Positions 25,108 to 34,356 of a stretch of DNA of 64,000 bases are shown here, piece by piece. A program made the position numbers and the translations under genes. The notes beneath the pieces are model-generated. The model had not been told where the DNA came from. It saw only the letters and a list, made by a program, of their open reading frames with translations, and did no database searches. Where the stretch lies: positions 1-64,000 of the IMG/VR virus record IMGVR_UViG_3300042516_004698; one strand, 5' to 3'. Positions within the stretch are counted from its first letter, which is position 1. Each line of letters opens with the position of its first letter. This DNA is from a virus.

Positions 25108-26154
25108 ATGAGCAAGGACGGCTCGGGGCAGTACGTTTCGGAATTTACAAAAAAGACTCTGCTGCAATTTGACTGGCAGCCCGGCGAACCGCTGCCTGTA
25201 AATCTTGGTGACGTATTGGCTGAGATTAAAGAACGCACGCCGCCCAGCCAAGTGCCGGGTTTATTCGTCGACATCGCTAATATGACGGCTGAAGACATTG
25301 CACTAGTTAAAACTACGCTGGCCGACGCGAAGACAGAAATCGAAAACGAGAAGCGGCAGCAAGAGCTTGACCGTAAAACTGCTGGGCTCGGCGAGAGCGC
25401 GCGGCAGTTATATGCGAAACTGACTGCACCGGACACGCCCGCCGCCACGCAGATTATCGATGACCGAAAAACAGTTCCGCAGCTTCCTGCGACGCCCGAA
25501 CCGCCCCCAGCTGCGTCAGAATCAACGCCAGAGCCGGTAAAAGAAGAAGAACCGGAAATAAACCTGAAGGATCCGCTGACAGAACCACCGGAACCGCTAG
25601 TAGAAAAAAAAGATGTTCCACCGCCGTTCTGTCCCCGCTGCAGCTGGGACATGCGCCGCGAGTTCGACGTCGAAGTCACGGACGCGGATAAAGAAGCGTT
25701 TATAGCCGTCACTCTCGGGAACGAGCGGTTTAAGAAAACATTTGAGCTGATGGGCGGCAAATACAAAGTGCAGTTTCGCAGCTTGCTGGCCGAAGAAAAC
25801 ACGATCATTCACCACCAGCTGCTTATCGATCAGCGCGACAATCACTTTTTAAGCGACACTGAGTGGTTCCTGCGCATGTTTGAGTACCGGCTCGCCTGCG
25901 CTATGGCAGATGTCACCGTAGACGGACGGCTAGTAGCGGCTATTCCCGAGCTCGAGACTGTTTCTGATAAAACAGAACTGCCGAATAAAGGCGACGACCC
26001 GAAAAAGCCCGCTGTTGTCAGATTGCGTGAATATGCGCTTGTCGGCGTGCTCCGCAACGAGGTCACGCGGCGGCTGGTCGGAAACCAATTCCGCATGTTC
26101 CAGCGGTTTTGCGAAACACTGGAGGCGATGGCGGTAGAGCCAAATTTTTGGTGA
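25108..26154 (+). CDS. Tail assembly chaperone, first frame (gpG-like)
   Basis: The 348-aa product is helical at the N-terminus, has a Pro/Glu-rich linker (residues about 110-170), a CPRC zinc-knuckle motif (residues about 174-177), and a helical C-terminal domain (LRMFEYRLACAMADV). It lies between the tube/spike genes and the tape measure gene, the classic place of tail assembly chaperones. Two codons before its stop is a perfect slippery heptamer A-AAT-TTT (26142-26148). Slipping by -1 fuses residue 347 to the overlapping downstream frame. The CPRC motif is unusual for lambda-type chaperones. Confidence 0.7.
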   Translation: MSKDGSGQYVSEFTKKTLLQFDWQPGEPLPVNLGDVLAEIKERTPPSQVPGLFVDIANMTAEDIALVKTTLADAKTEIENEKRQQELDRKTAGLGESARQLYAKLTAPDTPAATQIIDDRKTVPQLPATPEPPPAASESTPEPVKEEEPEINLKDPLTEPPEPLVEKKDVPPPFCPRCSWDMRREFDVEVTDADKEAFIAVTLGNERFKKTFELMGGKYKVQFRSLLAEENTIIHHQLLIDQRDNHFLSDTEWFLRMFEYRLACAMADVTVDGRLVAAIPELETVSDKTELPNKGDDPKKPAVVRLREYALVGVLRNEVTRRLVGNQFRMFQRFCETLEAMAVEPNFW

Positions 26155-26192
26155 GGGATCGTGCGGCGGCGTTTATGGTGCGCGCCGCCGCA
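26142..26192 (+). promoter_or_regulatory. Programmed -1 ribosomal frameshift signal
   Basis: The heptamer A-AAT-TTT (26142-26148) fits X-XXY-YYZ in the reading frame of the upstream gene. A perfect 10-bp GC stem TGCGGCGGCG/CGCCGCCGCA (26162-26171 with 26183-26192, loop 11 nt) begins 13 nt downstream, a candidate stimulatory structure. A -1 slip continues as TTG-GTG-AGG into the 139-codon extension. Confidence 0.8.
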
Positions 26193-26567
26193 ACGGGAGC
26201 GTTTAATTACGCGAACGCCGATCCCTATGACAGCCAGTGGCGCCTGCGGCACTTATTGGTCATACGTGAGGTAACACGGCAGGCAAACGAAAGCCTGTTA
26301 ACGGCCGCGCATAATTACTGGTGCGCGTACGTATCCCACAGCAATTTGGACGCTGACAGCTGGGCAAACGCCAAAGAACACGCGGCAGATACGCTAACTG
26401 ATATCCAGAGCAACCTTTTCCCGTGGATTAAGACCGAGGAAAACAAATCCAAAAAAGATACAATAGACGCTAAATACGGCGATTTAATTGCCAGCTATCG
26501 CCGGCTGGTAGCAAGCAAGGCCGCCAAGGCAGCAGAGCAACCACCAAAACCACCCGGAAACGAATAA
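26148..26567 (+). CDS. Tail assembly chaperone, -1 frame extension (gpT-like)
   Basis: This 139-residue extension is reached by -1 slippage at 26142-26148; the fusion would be about 486 aa. It has no plausible start of its own: the in-frame TTG and GTG codons lack an SD, and the ATG at 26175 lies in the hairpin loop. The sequence is helical and Trp/Lys/Ala-rich (NYWCAYVSHSNLDADSWANAK) and ends in a Pro/Lys tail (AAEQPPKPPGNE). It ends one base before the tape measure ATG. The arrangement matches lambda gpG/gpGT logic. Confidence 0.75.
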   Translation: MVRDRAAAFMVRAAATGAFNYANADPYDSQWRLRHLLVIREVTRQANESLLTAAHNYWCAYVSHSNLDADSWANAKEHAADTLTDIQSNLFPWIKTEENKSKKDTIDAKYGDLIASYRRLVASKAAKAAEQPPKPPGNE

Positions 26568-26568
26568 C

Positions 26569-29500
26569 ATGAGTCAATTCGGCATTCCGGGGTACGCGAC
26601 GCAGCCTCAAATATCAGGCATGCCGGGCCCGAACTACGCGCCGTTCGGCCAGATGGGCAATCCGGGCCTCGACATGATGCTGTCGACCTTCGCCGCGCCG
26701 ATGCTGCAGACGTTTATGGGCGGAAAATTCCTCCCGCAGCAGTTTCCGGCGCAGGGGCTTTTAGACCAAATGGTATCGGCCAAATGGCAGCAGGCGTCCC
26801 GGGCGAATTTAGGGCAAGCGCAATCTGTAGACCAGCAGGCGATTTACCGCAAGATGGTCGGCATGCGCAGCCAGTTCACCGACAAGCCGATGACGGAGCT
26901 ACAAGAATCGCATTTAAACACGTTTGCTAGCGTTGTGAGTAATCCAGCCGCGATGGGCATGTTTGAGATGGCCCTCGGCGCCCAGAACACCGAAGACCTG
27001 TTTTTCGGGCGGCGCGGCAGCGCTACACGGCTTGCCAGCGCCGTGAACCGCATCGGTTTTTCACGGTCGGACTCTATAACCGGCAAAGACCGTATGAGCG
27101 AGGATTCTCTTAAGGCGTTCTCGTCAGATATTTACAGTAATTTGTACGGCCCTGACGCTGATCTGAATGACGTCTCAGGGTTCTCTGCAGGCCGCGTAGG
27201 CGACATTATGACGGACTTGGCGCAGCGCAAGCTGCTGCCAGCCAGTATGAGCAAATTAACCGCCAGAGAGCGTCGTACGGCGTTTCAGGAGGCCGGCGGG
27301 GCTAGTATGACGTTTTCAGAAAACGCGGCGGACGATCAGGCTATTAAAAACGCCATGGGCCGCGGCGAGAGCATTGAAAACATAACAAAACTAACCGGCG
27401 GGGCAGAAGCAGTACGAAAAGTAGACGCTACACGCGTGTCTAATTCAATTAAGGGCTACACAGACGCGCTTGGCGCCGTACGCGAGATATTTGGCGACAA
27501 CGGTATGACAAACGCTCCAATGCAGCAGCTTTTAGCCGCCATGGAAGGTCTGACGCAAAATTCAATGTCGTCGATGTCGCCGGGGAAGATTGAAAACGTA
27601 ATGCGGCGCACGCAAATGGCTTCCCGTGACGCAGGCGTGAGTTTAGAGGCGCTGATGGGCCTGTCTGCGCGTGGCGGGGCCTTGGCGCAGCAATACGGCT
27701 TAGCTCCCGAGCTGGCCAGCGGCAGCGTTATAACTGCGATGGAGCAAAGCAAGGCCATGGAAGATACAGGGCGCTTCACGCCAGCGTTCGGCCGGATGGA
27801 TCCCAATAAAGCAGCGTTGACTGTTTTAGATCAGTCAATGCGCGCTGACGCCTCGCCGGTCGGCAGGTATCTCGCGGTGGCCAGCCGGCTAATGGCCGAA
27901 AGCGGCGGCAAAGGTAAGTTCGCGGGCAGTAACATGGCCAAAATGGTCGAGGCTATGCAACGCGGTGAAACTTCGTATTACGACGAAACAGAAAAACGCA
28001 GCGTTAACATATACGAAGAGTTCGGCCGCGATCCAGATAAAATTATGCGCCGTATGCTGCAAGAAACCGGGACGTCGGTCGATAGGTTTGGCGCGCTTTA
28101 CCGCGATAAGAATACGCAAGAGTTTCAGATTGCTGGCGCAGCACGTAGCGCGCAAGCAGAAGGGCTTAAGTCAAAGCTCGGCGGTTATCTTGCGAGTCAA
28201 ACAGGCATTGCGGAGCGTATCGGCGGCGGCTTAGACGAGGCGCAACGTGGCGCGCTTAGTCAGCAGATTGGCAAAGGATTGTCTACAGCGCTTATCGACG
28301 ACGTTAATCACACAATGGACCCGCAAGAGCGTTTAGCGGTATTAAAAAACGCGTTCAACCAGTCAGCCATTAATTACGCCCGCCAGCACCTCGGCGAAGG
28401 GGCGAGCGCCGACGAAGTAATGGCGTACGCGCAGACAATATCGAAAACCGGTAAAGACAATATCATGGGCTTCAAGACCGACGAGGATCTTGAAGAGTTT
28501 TTATCGACGCGGCAAGCAAACGCGGGCACATTCACAGACCGCAAATACGGGCAAAATATAGAAGCAATGCGGCAAACGTATAACGCGCGGACACTTGCGG
28601 AAGGACAGAATCGCACCCGGCGAAATATTAATCGAGCGGGCATGAGCGACAGGATGCGGCTCGATGACGGCAGTAATTTATTTCAGCGCTTTTCCGACAT
28701 GCTTGGCGGTAAAGGCAGCGGCACGGCATTAGAGCAGGTACTCGGCGCTATCGACTCTAAAGACATGCAAGCCAAATTAATGGAAGGCGTCACAGGCGGT
28801 AAAGCCGGGCTCGAGGCGGCGTTTGATGACATCAAGACTGCGTACTCTGCCGGCACAGTCGACACCGAAAAAGAGAAAAATGATCTTATCGCGTCTACGA
28901 CGAACAGCAACTTCAGCAAAGTTGCTGAACAGTTCACGGGAACAGACGCCGAGAAGGAATTTAAAAACAAAACACGTTACATGAAAGACGCGGAGGTCGC
29001 AAAGGCGCTGGATAAAGCGACTAATACCAACAATATTAAAGACGTTGTAGCTATTTACAAACGCTACAACCAAGATCTTTCGCAAGCAGAAGCCGAGGCT
29101 ATATTCGCAGATCCGGCAAAACGACAACAAGCAATGGCGCAGCTGTCGCAGATTGACGGCATACAAGCTGAGTTTGAGAAGCGGGGAATCAAAACAGAGA
29201 TCGGCGCGGACGTAATGACGCAAGCGCAGCTCACCAGAATAACTAAAAATACAGACGCATTCGGTAAGGACGTGGATAGGAACCGTGTTACTGGGCTTAT
29301 GAAGCTTGCGGAAGGGTGGGACAAGGGTGACGCGAAAGGCAAGAACGTACTCGCTGCCTATGGCGTGACAAAAGACGACGCCGCGCTTACCAAAGCCATG
29401 GACGCGTTCATGGATAAATCTGGCAATATCGACGCGGTGTCTGCGCGCTTAAAACAGCTCGGAATAGACGACGCGCAAATCCAAAAGATTGTTGCTACTA

Positions 29501-30108
29501 CAGAGTTCTCTCGCAACGTTAACGACCAAGGCGGGTTTAGAGATAACGGCGGCGGCGCAAAAGCTGAAGAGGTAGCGGGTAGAGCGGGTAGACAAACGGC
29601 TTTTGAAAAAGCTGTGAAAGAAGACCGCGTTAAAGGCAGTATGGCTGATTTAGTTAGGCGCCAACAAAAGGGCGAAAAGCTTAGTGACGAAGAAAAAAAA
29701 GCGCTAAAAGATTTTTACTCGTCTGAAGACAAATTTGATGCGGGACTGAAAAAAGAAGATTCAGGCAAAGCCGGCGACGCGTCATCAGAAATAACACGCA
29801 CGCAAATTAAAAAAGAAGCTCAAGCGTTAACCGACAAAGCCACTTCCGCCGCTGACCCGACGGGGATAGGCGCGGCTGTGTCATCAGCTATCGGGCCGGC
29901 AATAGCTGACGCGTTTAAGACAGCTATTTCTGAGCTCGCTAAGCTGGCCGGGCCCGGCAAAGAACTAGTAGTAACAGGTTCGCTCTCGCTTGTCGGCCTC
30001 GACAAGGTAATAGCCGACCTGACAGGTAAACCACAAGTAGAAGCCACTCCCGCAGGTCCGCCTACGGTCGCGCCGGGCAATTCGCGCTTTGGCGCTACAC
30101 AGATGTAA
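26569..30108 (+). CDS. Tape measure protein
   Basis: The 1179-aa product is almost wholly helical after a Pro/Gly/Met-rich N-terminus (residues 1-60). It is rich in Ala, Gln, Lys and Asp, with long regular helices (IEKVMRRTQMASRDAGVSLEAL-like stretches) and a hydrophobic C-terminal segment (residues about 1110-1150, AAVSSAIGPAIADAFKTAI). It is encoded immediately after the frameshifted chaperone pair. At roughly 0.15 nm per residue, a tail of about 175 nm would be expected (rule of thumb, not measured). No peptidase or lysozyme motif is visible. Confidence 0.8.
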   Translation: MSQFGIPGYATQPQISGMPGPNYAPFGQMGNPGLDMMLSTFAAPMLQTFMGGKFLPQQFPAQGLLDQMVSAKWQQASRANLGQAQSVDQQAIYRKMVGMRSQFTDKPMTELQESHLNTFASVVSNPAAMGMFEMALGAQNTEDLFFGRRGSATRLASAVNRIGFSRSDSITGKDRMSEDSLKAFSSDIYSNLYGPDADLNDVSGFSAGRVGDIMTDLAQRKLLPASMSKLTARERRTAFQEAGGASMTFSENAADDQAIKNAMGRGESIENITKLTGGAEAVRKVDATRVSNSIKGYTDALGAVREIFGDNGMTNAPMQQLLAAMEGLTQNSMSSMSPGKIENVMRRTQMASRDAGVSLEALMGLSARGGALAQQYGLAPELASGSVITAMEQSKAMEDTGRFTPAFGRMDPNKAALTVLDQSMRADASPVGRYLAVASRLMAESGGKGKFAGSNMAKMVEAMQRGETSYYDETEKRSVNIYEEFGRDPDKIMRRMLQETGTSVDRFGALYRDKNTQEFQIAGAARSAQAEGLKSKLGGYLASQTGIAERIGGGLDEAQRGALSQQIGKGLSTALIDDVNHTMDPQERLAVLKNAFNQSAINYARQHLGEGASADEVMAYAQTISKTGKDNIMGFKTDEDLEEFLSTRQANAGTFTDRKYGQNIEAMRQTYNARTLAEGQNRTRRNINRAGMSDRMRLDDGSNLFQRFSDMLGGKGSGTALEQVLGAIDSKDMQAKLMEGVTGGKAGLEAAFDDIKTAYSAGTVDTEKEKNDLIASTTNSNFSKVAEQFTGTDAEKEFKNKTRYMKDAEVAKALDKATNTNNIKDVVAIYKRYNQDLSQAEAEAIFADPAKRQQAMAQLSQIDGIQAEFEKRGIKTEIGADVMTQAQLTRITKNTDAFGKDVDRNRVTGLMKLAEGWDKGDAKGKNVLAAYGVTKDDAALTKAMDAFMDKSGNIDAVSARLKQLGIDDAQIQKIVATTEFSRNVNDQGGFRDNGGGAKAEEVAGRAGRQTAFEKAVKEDRVKGSMADLVRRQQKGEKLSDEEKKALKDFYSSEDKFDAGLKKEDSGKAGDASSEITRTQIKKEAQALTDKATSAADPTGIGAAVSSAIGPAIADAFKTAISELAKLAGPGKELVVTGSLSLVGLDKVIADLTGKPQVEATPAGPPTVAPGNSRFGATQM

Positions 30109-30122
30109 TACGGAACTCAACT

Positions 30123-30830
30123 ATGTCAATATTTGGAAGCGACAGCGCGGGAAGCGTAGTTCGCGTCACGGCAAACCCGGACGTCAACGACGTTATTGTT
30201 ATACGTGTCGACAACTTCGAAGATAGCGCAATGTTCAATGTGCCGGTTACAGGCTACACGCTCGAGTTAAGCACAAATCATCAATTTTTACACACGCTTG
30301 ATGAGTTTATTTACGCGTTTGCGTTTGGCGACCGAATCGGCGAGCTGACGCTCACGGGCATCGCGTTTACTGCTCCCGCGTGCTCGGCGGCCGGCGCCGG
30401 CGGTTTTGCGCAAAGAAATATAACGGACGAGGTAAAACAGGAAAATGTTTACGAGTTTTACTTAGCCAACAAATTCTCGCGGTCATTGCGCCCGACCAAA
30501 ATTCAAATTGGCGGCAGTAAAGTGCAGCTTGTCGGGTTTTTAACTGGTATGCGTATGGAGGTACCCAACCCGCAGTTGCCTATCATGCAGTGGGCTTTGC
30601 GCTTCAATGTCGTCGTAGACCCGGGCGGCACTGCAACGACAGCTAGTTCGGGGGGCGGGGGAGGTGGAACTGGCCGCAGCGGGGGCACCGGCGGCAACAC
30701 GCGCCCCGGCCCGGGTCAAGGCCGGTTAAACCCGAACAACCCATCCGGCTGGGACGTGGTTGACGATTTTCTTGATACGTTTGTTAATACGGCAACTGGC
30801 GTACTTACTGACACGTTTTTAGGCGACTAA
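30123..30830 (+). CDS. Baseplate/tube-proximal protein candidate
   Basis: This is a 235-aa product with a beta-rich body (VIVIRVDNFEDSAMFNVPVTGYTLELS...IGELTLTGIAF). A Gly/Ser/Arg/Pro low-complexity stretch (residues about 172-205) and a short C-terminal helix (WDVVDDFLDTFVNTATGVL) follow. Between tape measure and hub genes, contractile systems usually encode tube-initiator or hub-adapter proteins, which is my best guess. The stop overlaps the next start (TAATGA). Confidence 0.5.
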   Translation: MSIFGSDSAGSVVRVTANPDVNDVIVIRVDNFEDSAMFNVPVTGYTLELSTNHQFLHTLDEFIYAFAFGDRIGELTLTGIAFTAPACSAAGAGGFAQRNITDEVKQENVYEFYLANKFSRSLRPTKIQIGGSKVQLVGFLTGMRMEVPNPQLPIMQWALRFNVVVDPGGTATTASSGGGGGGTGRSGGTGGNTRPGPGQGRLNPNNPSGWDVVDDFLDTFVNTATGVLTDTFLGD

Positions 30831-31822
30831 TGATAAACCACGCACGCACATTACTACTAAACGTCGACTCGCGCACATACATGCCCGATGTGCTCGGGGA
30901 AGAGTACATACCGGCCTATCAGGCGGCTGCGCTGCCAACGTATCTAACCACTGCGCGCAAACTGCTGCTTGGATCTGCGCCTGACCGCGTGTTCCTAAAC
31001 TTTCGTACGCAAGAGCTGTTGAGCTTTATTCATCGCACAGAGCTAGCCGAATTTGTGTACGCGCTTGATCCACGTGTGACGTATTGGCCAAAACCGCAGT
31101 CTGAATTTTTTCGCGCGAAGACGACAATCACAACGCTAAAGACAGTTGGAACAGACGAGTCGCGGCTGTACATAAACGGCGTGCTCAAACCAGACAACAG
31201 CAAAGGGCGCGCGTTTAAAGAATACACCGTAAAACTCATCAATAATACGACAGCGTCCGCAACTGTCGAAATAGTTAGCGATAACGGCGCCGCTGTTGAT
31301 ACGCAAATAATAGAGTGGCTAGCTACGACTCCGGATACCGCCGGCGCCGACGTAACGTTTACGGGTATGTCTAATCAAATTGCGTTACCTAATACTGAGC
31401 TTACGCTGCAGCTGGTGGCCGGGAATCTCAACTTGAACATATTGGCGTTTGAAGATTTTGTAAACACAGTTGCAGAGACCGGGCTTGTATTCAGCAACAT
31501 AGCTTTAGAAAAAGGTGTAGACCCAATGGCGCTACGCGCCGCCCCGCCCGTGTTAAAAGTAGTTGAAGATCGTGTCGTGCTGGCTGAGTGGCTGCTGCAA
31601 CTTTACGCAAAACCTGACAGCGCGATATCTGCTTGCCTGCCTCGTCTAGACTTTCTAGGCGAGCCGTTTTATCTTGAGCTATTCGGCGTGGGTAATACAG
31701 TTGAGCCGTACGCTACGTTTAAAAATATTTGGTTCAACCACCCAAGCGCCGCGTATCGCCTTGCGGTGTTTACGTTAGCCGTAATCTACCGTACAAACGA
31801 GCTGAGGTTACAAAATGGCTAA
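30830..31822 (+). CDS. Baseplate protein of unknown specific role
   Basis: The 330-aa product starts MINHARTLLLNV and is mixed alpha/beta with a beta-sandwich-like middle (EYTVKLINNTTASATVEIVSDNG). The last 100 residues are helical (VVLAEWLLQLYAKPDSA). It overlaps the hub gene by 8 nt, so it is translationally coupled to it. Position within the baseplate operon suggests a wedge or hub-peripheral protein; no family is recognised. Confidence 0.5.
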   Translation: MINHARTLLLNVDSRTYMPDVLGEEYIPAYQAAALPTYLTTARKLLLGSAPDRVFLNFRTQELLSFIHRTELAEFVYALDPRVTYWPKPQSEFFRAKTTITTLKTVGTDESRLYINGVLKPDNSKGRAFKEYTVKLINNTTASATVEIVSDNGAAVDTQIIEWLATTPDTAGADVTFTGMSNQIALPNTELTLQLVAGNLNLNILAFEDFVNTVAETGLVFSNIALEKGVDPMALRAAPPVLKVVEDRVVLAEWLLQLYAKPDSAISACLPRLDFLGEPFYLELFGVGNTVEPYATFKNIWFNHPSAAYRLAVFTLAVIYRTNELRLQNG

Positions 31823-33545
31823 AGAACCGTACGTATCAGCAAAATTCAAAGTCTGGGCGATATTTACAACCGACTCCGGCGAGATTGTGTTTAACGACGT
31901 TGTAGCCGTTTCGGCTTCTTTTGCCTTAAACACAATCCCTACGGCGTCGCTTGTGGTCGCGGTTGGAACGAATGCTATTACAAACGAGCCGGCCACTATT
32001 CACGCAGCGCAATCACGCATTAAACCGCGCGACAAGGTTATTGTTAAGTTGCAGGTTACGCACGGCGCTGGGGACAACACAAAATTTCCAAACGGCACGT
32101 ACACAATATTTGACGGATTTTTTGTCGGTATCGGCTACCAACGATCACACAATCAAGCCAATTTTGTGCTGAACCTAACGCACTGGCTCGATGATTTGAA
32201 TAATTCGTCAGCCGTTAACGGTAACTGGTTTCCGAGCGTTCCGTTTGATTACGCGCAATCGGCTGTGTACGACAAAATCGCTAGCGCAGACGCATACGCC
32301 CCGAACCCGACAGTTGCAGCAGATTTTGCAACGCCGGAGTTTGTGCAAGAAGATTTGTGGGAGAGCGTGATAAAAAAACTGTTCGTCCGTCTTGCTGGTA
32401 TGTCTGGCGGGTTGGTCGCAGAATCGAACCGCAATGCTGTTACAAATTCTGCCGCATTAGCCGCGCTTGACCGCATGCCCGGTGACGGTATCGCGTACTA
32501 CAAAAAACTGGGGTTTAAAATAAAAGCGATCGGCGGAGAAAATCTAGCTGATTCTTTCGGCAAATATTTTACCAAAACCATCGGGACGTCGTTTGCGCAA
32601 AATACATTTTGGGCAAAACTAGTGGCTGAGTACTCCTCACAGTTCTTTTTCTCTGTTTCGCCAGCCGTTAGTTGGGCGATGCCTATTCCGTTCTGCGCCG
32701 GTTTACGCTGGGCCGCCGGCGGGAAAGAAATTAAATCAGATGAATACAATTACGCCAACTTTAACGCAAACACGCCACAGCTGATACGCTCGGTAGAGAT
32801 CGCGTATGCTGCCACGGAAATGAACGGCTTGCCGATGCCCCCACCTAACGATGACGACGTCGATCCGCCGCGTTCTTTTTTCTACCCGTGCGGTATATAC
32901 CCGCCAGCTACAGCCGATGCGCGAGGCAGAAAACAACCGGACAGGGGGCTGCGTCTATTTAAAATGCCGCCAAACTGGGCGGAGAATATCGACGGCAGCT
33001 CATTAGTGGCGCTGTCGGGGACGACTGACGCCGCCGCTACAACGGACTCCGGCGGTGATGACGCGGGTAAAAGCCGCCCAGCTGGCGTAAAGAGCGCGTC
33101 GGCCGCAGCAGACGCGACCTTGCCGTCTGTGCATCTATTCGCGCAACACTGGTATGTAACGGAGGTGTTGCAGCAGAGGTACGGTGAGTTGTCAGGAGCG
33201 CTGCGGTTTGACATCGCGCCCGGCAGCATCGTTAAAATTAGAACCCCTGCCCGCGATACAGCGCTAAACAACCCAACCGCTGATCCGGATGAAGAGCATG
33301 TTGTGGCGTCAGTTATATCAGTGTCATACGTTATTAACGCAGAACGGGCTACCGCCGGTACATCGTTTGCAATAGCGCACACTAAAATAAAGAGCGAGTT
33401 GCAGCCAGACTCTATTTATGCCGTAGACACGCCGCCGTTGTATAAAGAAGCGTGGCACGGCGGCCCGCTTGCAGTCATGGACACGGCGCCCGCAGGTGTC
33501 GGTGACACTAATGTAAGCATTCCAGACAGCACAACGATAGTCTGA
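31815..33545 (+). CDS. Baseplate hub protein (gp27/gpD-like)
   Basis: In this 576-aa product, residues about 5-115 have the beta-barrel pattern of the hub domain shared by T4 gp27, gpD and VgrG. It comprises SFALNTIPTASLVVAVG, PRDKVIVKLQV, then TYTIFDGFFVGIGYQ and NFVLNLTHWLDDL. A second barrel is likely around residues 240-330, and the C-terminal part (HLFAQHWYVTEVLQQRYGELSGALRFDIAPGS) resembles the second hub barrel. Residues 385-430 are a low-complexity linker. It precedes wedge genes, as expected. Confidence 0.65.
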   Translation: MAKEPYVSAKFKVWAIFTTDSGEIVFNDVVAVSASFALNTIPTASLVVAVGTNAITNEPATIHAAQSRIKPRDKVIVKLQVTHGAGDNTKFPNGTYTIFDGFFVGIGYQRSHNQANFVLNLTHWLDDLNNSSAVNGNWFPSVPFDYAQSAVYDKIASADAYAPNPTVAADFATPEFVQEDLWESVIKKLFVRLAGMSGGLVAESNRNAVTNSAALAALDRMPGDGIAYYKKLGFKIKAIGGENLADSFGKYFTKTIGTSFAQNTFWAKLVAEYSSQFFFSVSPAVSWAMPIPFCAGLRWAAGGKEIKSDEYNYANFNANTPQLIRSVEIAYAATEMNGLPMPPPNDDDVDPPRSFFYPCGIYPPATADARGRKQPDRGLRLFKMPPNWAENIDGSSLVALSGTTDAAATTDSGGDDAGKSRPAGVKSASAAADATLPSVHLFAQHWYVTEVLQQRYGELSGALRFDIAPGSIVKIRTPARDTALNNPTADPDEEHVVASVISVSYVINAERATAGTSFAIAHTKIKSELQPDSIYAVDTPPLYKEAWHGGPLAVMDTAPAGVGDTNVSIPDSTTIV

Positions 33546-33553
33546 GGTCAATA

Positions 33554-34348
33554 ATGGCAGCACAACAAAAGCAAATTACGTCAATCCTCGGCGATACGCC
33601 AGCGCCGTTTTCGCAGCAGCACCACACCGGGGTGGAGAATGATTTTGCTAGCACACACCAGATGTGGCAAAAAAATCAAACACCCGCTATGAACACAAAG
33701 ATGCTCGCGGCTATACAACCTACTATCGATACGGCTGTATCTAGCTACGTCGGTCAAAATCCGTCGGCGGCGCTCAAAACACGAGCAAAACTGATGGCGC
33801 TGAAAGCCATGCAAAACTTTGATCCTGCGCGTGGCAATGTACGTACGCACTTACTTTCGCAGATGCAGAGTTTGCGCAGATTATCAGCACAAGAGCAAAA
33901 CATTATCGGTGTACCTGAGCAGGTCGGCCTAGACTACCAACACTTGGCCGAAGCTGAACGCGAATTGCAGGACAGCCTAAGCCGCGATCCGTCAGACGAT
34001 GAAATAGCAAACGCCACAGGTCTGTCAGTACGCCGTATCAATAAAATACGCGCGTTTCATAAGCCGATTGCCGAGGGATCCACGATTATTGAGAACGAGG
34101 ATGACTATTCAGACGGCGGAGTAGCGAGTAAAGTGCCGGGCCAAACAAATGCGCAAGATGCGTGGATGGATTTTGTGTACGGTGACTTAACGCCAACAAA
34201 TAAGCTAATTATGGACATGTCGCTTGGCCGCAATGGGCGCCGCAAGGCAAGCGTACAAGAGATAGCGCAACGGCTCAATGTCACGCCGGGCGCAGTCAGT
34301 CAGCGGGCGGCAAAAATTCAAGCAATGCTAAACAAAAACGCACTTTAG
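33554..34348 (+). CDS. Sigma-70-like factor
   Basis: The 264-aa protein has sigma-70 family segments in order. Residues about 60-115 resemble region 2 (AKLMALKAMQNFDPARGNVRT, compare FDPERGxxFxTY). Residues about 130-165 resemble region 3 (RELQDSLSRDPSDDEIANATGLS, a classic region 3 helix-turn-helix). Residues about 205-262 form a region 4 helix-turn-helix (KASVQEIAQRLNVTPGAVSQ). Region 2 is degenerate and the N-terminal 45 residues are Gln-rich. It would bind the host polymerase, or the phage polymerase whose beta prime fragment is encoded at 995. Location inside the baseplate operon means late synthesis, and possibly packaging. The start has only a weak SD. Confidence 0.75.
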   Translation: MAAQQKQITSILGDTPAPFSQQHHTGVENDFASTHQMWQKNQTPAMNTKMLAAIQPTIDTAVSSYVGQNPSAALKTRAKLMALKAMQNFDPARGNVRTHLLSQMQSLRRLSAQEQNIIGVPEQVGLDYQHLAEAERELQDSLSRDPSDDEIANATGLSVRRINKIRAFHKPIAEGSTIIENEDDYSDGGVASKVPGQTNAQDAWMDFVYGDLTPTNKLIMDMSLGRNGRRKASVQEIAQRLNVTPGAVSQRAAKIQAMLNKNAL

Positions 34349-34356
34349 GAATAAAC

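Noticed and set aside
26109-26147. Independent TTG or ATG starts for the second chaperone frame
   Set aside because: None of the in-frame starts has an SD at a proper distance, whereas a perfect slippery heptamer plus stem is present.
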